Origin: Desulfobacterales bacterium
GTDB taxonomy: Bacteria; Desulfobacterota; Desulfobacteria; Desulfobacterales; Desulfosalsimonadaceae
Direction: 5' to 3'
Assembly (NCBI GenBank): GCA_007135795.1
Contig: SLIE01000370.1
Coordinates: 1-10,502 of the forward strand
DNA length: 10,502 bases
Shown here: positions 7,424 through 10,502 of the stretch, one piece after another
How the letters are laid out: every line of letters starts with the position of its first letter
How positions within the stretch are numbered: position 1 is the stretch's first letter
The notes under the pieces: model-generated
Database searches by the model: none
Seen by the model: the letters and a program-made list of their open reading frames with translations, nothing else
Told to the model about the DNA's origin: nothing
Position numbers and translations under genes: made by a program

Positions 7424-7469
7424 TTGACAATAGCATTGTTTTTTGAAATAAACATAGTTACTGTATAAC
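7424..7469 (+). promoter_or_regulatory. Possible promoter region for the STAS-like gene
   Basis: A perfect TTGACA (7424-7429) is followed by AT-rich sequence without a clear -10 box at 17 bp (AATAAA at 7447-7452). An alternative is TTGAAA (7443-7448) with TATAAC (7464-7469) at a short 15-bp spacing. Either would give a leader of roughly 70-90 nt. One of them is probably used, but I cannot say which. Confidence 0.3.
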
Positions 7470-7547
7470 GGTGTTGCAGTCATCGCCTCGATATATATTT
7501 TTATCAATAACTGTAACGCATTAAACTATTTTCAATGTAGAGGAAAG

Positions 7548-7919
7548 ATGTATCAAGTAAGAATCGACCATGAAAAAAACCGACTCTATCTCACTATCGG
7601 CAGCATAAAAGATGAAGAGGAGATGCAAGAAATAAATGCGACAATACTTTCGGAATGTAAAAAACTCAAAAAGGGTTTTACCTGTCTGACCGATCTGCGA
7701 AAATATGATCCGAATCATGGATTTTACGATATATATATTCGGGAAGTCCAGGAGGCGCTCATTAAATCTGGGATATCTAAAGTGGTGCGCGTACGTCGGC
7801 CCTTAGGTACTATAGCGCAGTACCAATTTGACAATATCTCATATGAACTCGGATATCATGCACCACACGTGACGACAATAGAAGAAGGAGAAAAAATTCT
7901 GGACGAAGAAAGCATGTAA
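7548..7919 (+). CDS. Small STAS/SpoIIAA-like protein of unknown role
   Basis: This 123-residue soluble protein has no signal peptide, membrane segment or cysteine pair of note (Cys only near 36 and 45). The pattern fits a small alternating alpha/beta fold: a strand pair (YQVRIDHEKNRLYLTI, 2-17), an acidic helix (DEEEMQEINATILSECKKL), a strand FTCLTDLRKY (about 44-53), a helix (IREVQEALIKSG) and a strand SKVVRVRR (76-83), then a C-terminal TIEEGEKIL helix. That order resembles small STAS/SpoIIAA-like proteins common as stand-alone genes in deltaproteobacteria, where partners are usually unknown. I infer this from pattern only. AGAGGAAAG directly precedes the ATG, with a shorter than ideal spacing. 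It is apparently monocistronic, bounded by the hairpin at 8010-8044. No serine phosphosite typical of anti-sigma antagonists can be pointed to. Confidence 0.75.
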   Translation: MYQVRIDHEKNRLYLTIGSIKDEEEMQEINATILSECKKLKKGFTCLTDLRKYDPNHGFYDIYIREVQEALIKSGISKVVRVRRPLGTIAQYQFDNISYELGYHAPHVTTIEEGEKILDEESM

Positions 7920-8009
7920 CAATTTCATAATACAAAATTCATTTTTTTATCATATAGCACTTATCACATAAATTTTGAAAAAATAGATCCCGCGATCATG
8001 TCAAAAATC

Positions 8010-8051
8010 AAAAGGGGGAAGACGCTGTGCGTCTTCCCCCTTTTAATTTTT
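8010..8051. terminator. Strong bidirectional intrinsic terminator
   Basis: A perfect 16-bp stem (8010-8025 with 8029-8044) closes on a TGT triloop. Plus-strand T-rich sequence follows (4 T, AA, 5 T, 8041-8051). On the minus strand the stem also ends in TTTT, and the A-run at 8003-8007 supplies a second T-run. It lies between the convergent STAS-like gene and the molybdoenzyme gene and should stop both transcripts. Confidence 0.9.
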
Positions 8052-8094
8052 CAGAACCAGAACGAAAACGGCACTCTGCGTTTCATCTTATTGC

Positions 8095-10182
8095 TTATTC
8101 TGCAACGATTTTGTTTACAGATACGAAATGCTCCTGGAACGCCATGGCACCGCCGCTTGGATCCCAAATATCTAACCCGCCTTTCATGAACTTATTGTCT
8201 GCCAGTCCTTTTCCTTGAGCCCGGCTCTCCACAGGAAGCGTATGACCAAATCCGTGTACCACAAAGACGGCTTCCGGATGAATATGATCAGTTACCTGCG
8301 CCATGATTGTTTCCGAATAATCGTTTTGCGACACCACCACGCGTTCGCCATCCGTGATTCCAATCTTATCAGCGGCCGCCGTGTTGATCCAGAGGGTATT
8401 TTCCGGCATTTGCTCGAACAAGAGTCGATTATTGACGGTATGACCCTGAGTATGCAGGGCACACCGGCCAAATGTCAGGCGAAACATCCCTTCGGGCGGC
8501 TTGGCAATTTGTTCATACGGCAATAGTGAATCAAGACCGCTTTTCTCAAGTTTCTCAGAAATGATCTCGATTTTTCCGCTAGGTGTTTTGAAGGAGAGAT
8601 TGTTTCTGTCACGATATATGGGTGCATCCGCTAAATGTACCATGCCGGAACCAGAAAAATCAGATAGGGTTACCCCCGTATCAGCCAACTGGAATTCCCG
8701 TATCGCTTCAATGCTTTCGTAATCAAGCTCATCCAAACCCAGGCGTCGGGCAAGGCGACCAACAATCTCCCAATCTGCCAGCGTGTCATAACAAGGCTCG
8801 ACGACTCGGTCACGCACAAAGAAGTAGGGTCGGAGCGTACTTTTAGAGGCAACGACGCTTTCTCTCTCCAGGTAGGTGGAAAGCGGCAGGACAACATCCG
8901 CATACCATGCTGTGTCTGACCAGCTGAAAGTTACCGCCACCAGCAAGTCAAGACGGTCAAAAATCTTCTTGAGCCGCTCAGGCTCAGGAAAACCCATCAG
9001 AGGATCATGGCGATAGGCGATGTAAGCTTTAACCGGGTAAGGATCATCGGTTTCCATAGCCTTATAGAGCAGGTGCGTCAGGCCAGGTCCTTTATCGAAG
9101 TGGGTGTATCGCCATCCAACACCGTCGGCACGCTTTTCCTCGGGGGCAGGATAAAGGTCCATAAATTTTTTAAGCCCTTTGCGCCCTGCATCACCGGGGG
9201 TGTTAACCAGTGGGAGCCCGCCTTTGGTGCCTATAGCGCCTAACAGGGCGTTGATGATATAAATGGAGCGGGAGACATAAAATGAGTGGCGGTAGCGCGC
9301 AGTCATCCAACCGGGATGCCAGATCACGGCCGGTGCCGCCTTGGCAAGTTGATGTACAAAATCGCGTAGTCGAACTGCTTCGATTCCGGTTTCAGCCGCA
9401 GCCCATTCAGGGGTATAGGGTTCGATGAAACGCTCCAACTCATTCATATCCTTAACATAGCGGTTAACGTAATCCGCATCGTAGAGGTGCTCACGAATCA
9501 ACACATGGATAACCGCCAGGTTAAAGGCGTAATCACTTGCAGGTTTGACCATGAAAAAGTTATCAGCCTTGGTAGCCGAGACATTAGACCGGATATCAAT
9601 CACAGTCAGGCGGCATCCCCGGTCAAGGGCTCCCATCAACGTGTTGACCTCCTGGACATCGATCGCCTCGAAAACGTTTCTCATCTGTAAAACTACGTGG
9701 TGTGCGTGAGCGTAGTCATACAGGACATCCTTACGGCCGAGTCCTGTTACTGAAAGATGGGCGTGGTGGACGTTTCGAGCACAAGAGGCATCATGGTTGC
9801 AATAATTGGGAGACCCAAGCCCCCGCAAAAGGGCTCGGTGCATGTCACGAAAAGGGCCTCCCCGGTCGGACAAGGCCACGCTTCGCTTGCCGTGCTTATC
9901 CATGACGGTTTTAAGATTTTCAGCCACGTAATCTATCGCTTCGTCCCAGCTAACGCTCCGCCACCGTCCCTCTCCGCGCGCACCATCCCGGATCAATGGT
10001 GTTTGTGGCCGCTCTTTGTCATCCAGCAATGCCGTTCCCGCAGCACCACGTGCACAAAGATGTCCGGCCATGGCAGGCACATGCAAGTTACCTTGTAAAT
10101 CAGCGATGCGGCCATTTTTCACCTGGGCCATAATCGGGCAGCGTACCGTGCACATACCGCATATCGAGTAAATTGTCTTCAT
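8095..10182 (-). CDS. Molybdopterin oxidoreductase, polysulfide/thiosulfate reductase-like catalytic subunit
   Basis: A catalytic subunit of the DMSO reductase family with a bis-molybdopterin guanine dinucleotide Mo (or W) site. It has 695 residues from the ATG at 10182. An N-terminal [4Fe-4S] motif is formed by Cys8, Cys11, Cys15 and Cys43 (SICGMCTVRC then GHLCARG). Cys134 in NHDASCARN is the likely metal ligand, which fits the sulfur-compound reductase group. DTAWYADVVLPLSTYLERE (423-441) and the C-terminal dinucleotide-binding domain with HTVNNRLL and ENTLWIN are family landmarks. AAGGAG lies about 5 nt before the ATG; the frame extends 30 codons further upstream, but that part lacks a family match. 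No Tat signal (twin Arg plus hydrophobic stretch) is seen, unlike exported PsrA/PhsA. Electron-transfer and membrane subunits are not downstream. The substrate cannot be told; sulfur compounds, arsenic or selenium oxyanions, or a non-redox reaction are possible. Confidence 0.88.
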   Translation of the reverse strand: MKTIYSICGMCTVRCPIMAQVKNGRIADLQGNLHVPAMAGHLCARGAAGTALLDDKERPQTPLIRDGARGEGRWRSVSWDEAIDYVAENLKTVMDKHGKRSVALSDRGGPFRDMHRALLRGLGSPNYCNHDASCARNVHHAHLSVTGLGRKDVLYDYAHAHHVVLQMRNVFEAIDVQEVNTLMGALDRGCRLTVIDIRSNVSATKADNFFMVKPASDYAFNLAVIHVLIREHLYDADYVNRYVKDMNELERFIEPYTPEWAAAETGIEAVRLRDFVHQLAKAAPAVIWHPGWMTARYRHSFYVSRSIYIINALLGAIGTKGGLPLVNTPGDAGRKGLKKFMDLYPAPEEKRADGVGWRYTHFDKGPGLTHLLYKAMETDDPYPVKAYIAYRHDPLMGFPEPERLKKIFDRLDLLVAVTFSWSDTAWYADVVLPLSTYLERESVVASKSTLRPYFFVRDRVVEPCYDTLADWEIVGRLARRLGLDELDYESIEAIREFQLADTGVTLSDFSGSGMVHLADAPIYRDRNNLSFKTPSGKIEIISEKLEKSGLDSLLPYEQIAKPPEGMFRLTFGRCALHTQGHTVNNRLLFEQMPENTLWINTAAADKIGITDGERVVVSQNDYSETIMAQVTDHIHPEAVFVVHGFGHTLPVESRAQGKGLADNKFMKGGLDIWDPSGGAMAFQEHFVSVNKIVAE

Positions 10183-10210
10183 TTCGCTCCTTCTTCTGAT
10201 CTTAGCGGGC

Positions 10211-10220
10211 CATACGTATG
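10211..10220. promoter_or_regulatory. Perfect 10-bp palindrome before the molybdoenzyme gene
   Basis: CATACGTATG is self-complementary and ends 28 bp upstream of the ATG at 10182. It could be a dimeric regulator site; no known regulator consensus is recognised. Its core ATACGTAT also occurs at 804-811. Confidence 0.25.
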
Positions 10221-10271
10221 CGAATTCCTTCAATTGTCCTGCACTATGCAAGACAAGTTCCTGCGCACACA

Positions 10272-10306
10272 CCCCTTCTGCGAGTGAAAATTTTCTCGCA
10301 GAGGGG
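10272..10306. other. Strong hairpin in the leader of the molybdoenzyme gene
   Basis: CCCC-T-TCTGCGAG (10272-10284) pairs with CTCGCAGA-GGGG (10295-10306), with a single bulged T. The loop TGAAAATTTT is itself partly self-complementary, so nearly the whole 35 bases form a palindrome. Neither strand has a T-run after the stem, so it is not an intrinsic terminator. It lies 90 bp upstream of the gene start and could act in the 5' leader or as an operator. Confidence 0.5.
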
Positions 10307-10439
10307 AAAAAACGCCGGAATTAATCAACTCCAAATTCGAGTAGTTGAAGGATGCGATTTCATAATTTTAATTGGCCAGCCAACACATTGATATTTAGTG
10401 CCCGAACGAAAACCAGGATTTTTCGTCAAGGTCAAGGAC

Positions 10440-10496
10440 GGCGAAAATTTTAACCGCAGGAATACTGGACGTATTTTGAGGATTAAAATTTGAGCC
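10440..10496. repeat. Concentric inverted repeat at the right edge
   Basis: Outer arms 10440-10453 and 10483-10496 match inverted at 12 of 14 positions (GGC-N2-AAATTTTAA). An inner stem AATAC/GTATT (10461-10465/10471-10475) shares the same centre, 10468. The element may continue past the window edge. Confidence 0.5.
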
Positions 10497-10502
10497 GGAC
10501 GC

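Larger units (their letters stand above)
6610..7547. other. Long intergenic region holding two inverted-repeat elements
   Basis: About 940 bases lie between acnA and the next supported gene. They contain a hairpin-rich repeat (6756-6930), a terminator-like structure inside it, and a degenerate palindrome (7116-7306). The rest is AT-rich, notably 7340-7547. Short frames exist on both strands (6606-6800 plus, 6996-7235 and 7048-7341 minus), but they coincide with the repeats and none has a good ribosome binding site or recognisable protein sequence. Confidence 0.6.
10183..10502. other. Upstream region of the molybdoenzyme gene
   Basis: These 320 bases to the window edge hold no supported gene. 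They contain a 10-bp palindrome (10211-10220), a strong hairpin (10272-10306), a short palindrome TTGGC-CA-GCCAA (10372-10383) and a concentric inverted repeat (10440-10496). A plus-strand frame from GTG at 10398 encodes 31 residues across the last repeat but has no ribosome binding site. Confidence 0.5.

Noticed and set aside
10183..10272. Thirty-codon N-terminal extension of the molybdoenzyme
   Set aside because: The extension has no Tat motif or family match, and AAGGAG sits just before the ATG at 10182.

Overview
This window looks like the chromosome of an anaerobic, sulfate-reducer-like bacterium, probably Desulfobacterota and perhaps Desulfobacterales. That assignment is inferred from overall protein flavour and gene content: a FeoB-associated Cys-rich peptide, a PsrA/PhsA-type molybdoenzyme, and long AT-rich spacers with structured repeats. 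No rRNA, tRNA, transposase, phage gene or CRISPR array was seen.

Layout. Positions 1-363 (minus strand) hold the possible start of a gene running off the left edge and a 49-codon gene with a TTG start and a perfect ribosome binding site. The latter encodes a FeoB-associated Cys-rich membrane protein. Positions 364-1150 are a long AT-rich spacer with short repeats, a hairpin and one plausible promoter. Positions 1163-6609 (plus strand) are a compact carbon-metabolism cluster: class II fumarase, citrate synthase and aconitase. Positions 6610-7547 are a second long spacer holding two unrelated inverted-repeat elements, one made of paired GC-rich hairpins (REP/BIME-like) and one a degenerate palindrome of about 190 bp. 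Positions 7548-7919 (plus) encode a small soluble STAS/SpoIIAA-like protein. A perfect 16-bp hairpin at 8010-8044 separates it from the convergent gene at 8095-10182 (minus). That gene is a molybdopterin oxidoreductase of the polysulfide/thiosulfate reductase group with no visible export signal. Positions 10183-10502 are its leader and upstream region, with a strong hairpin and, at the window edge, a concentric inverted repeat.

How the genes work together. Citrate synthase and aconitase take oxaloacetate plus acetyl-CoA to isocitrate, and fumarase interconverts fumarate and malate. Close spacing and individual ribosome binding sites suggest one transcript. Malate dehydrogenase and isocitrate dehydrogenase are not in the window. 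The molybdoenzyme and the STAS-like protein have no obvious functional link to the cycle genes.

I found no convincing new multi-gene system. The items most worth a second look are the two spacer elements, the small iron-transport-associated gene that a length-filtered ATG-based caller would miss, the right-edge palindrome, and the apparently cytoplasmic, orphan molybdoenzyme.
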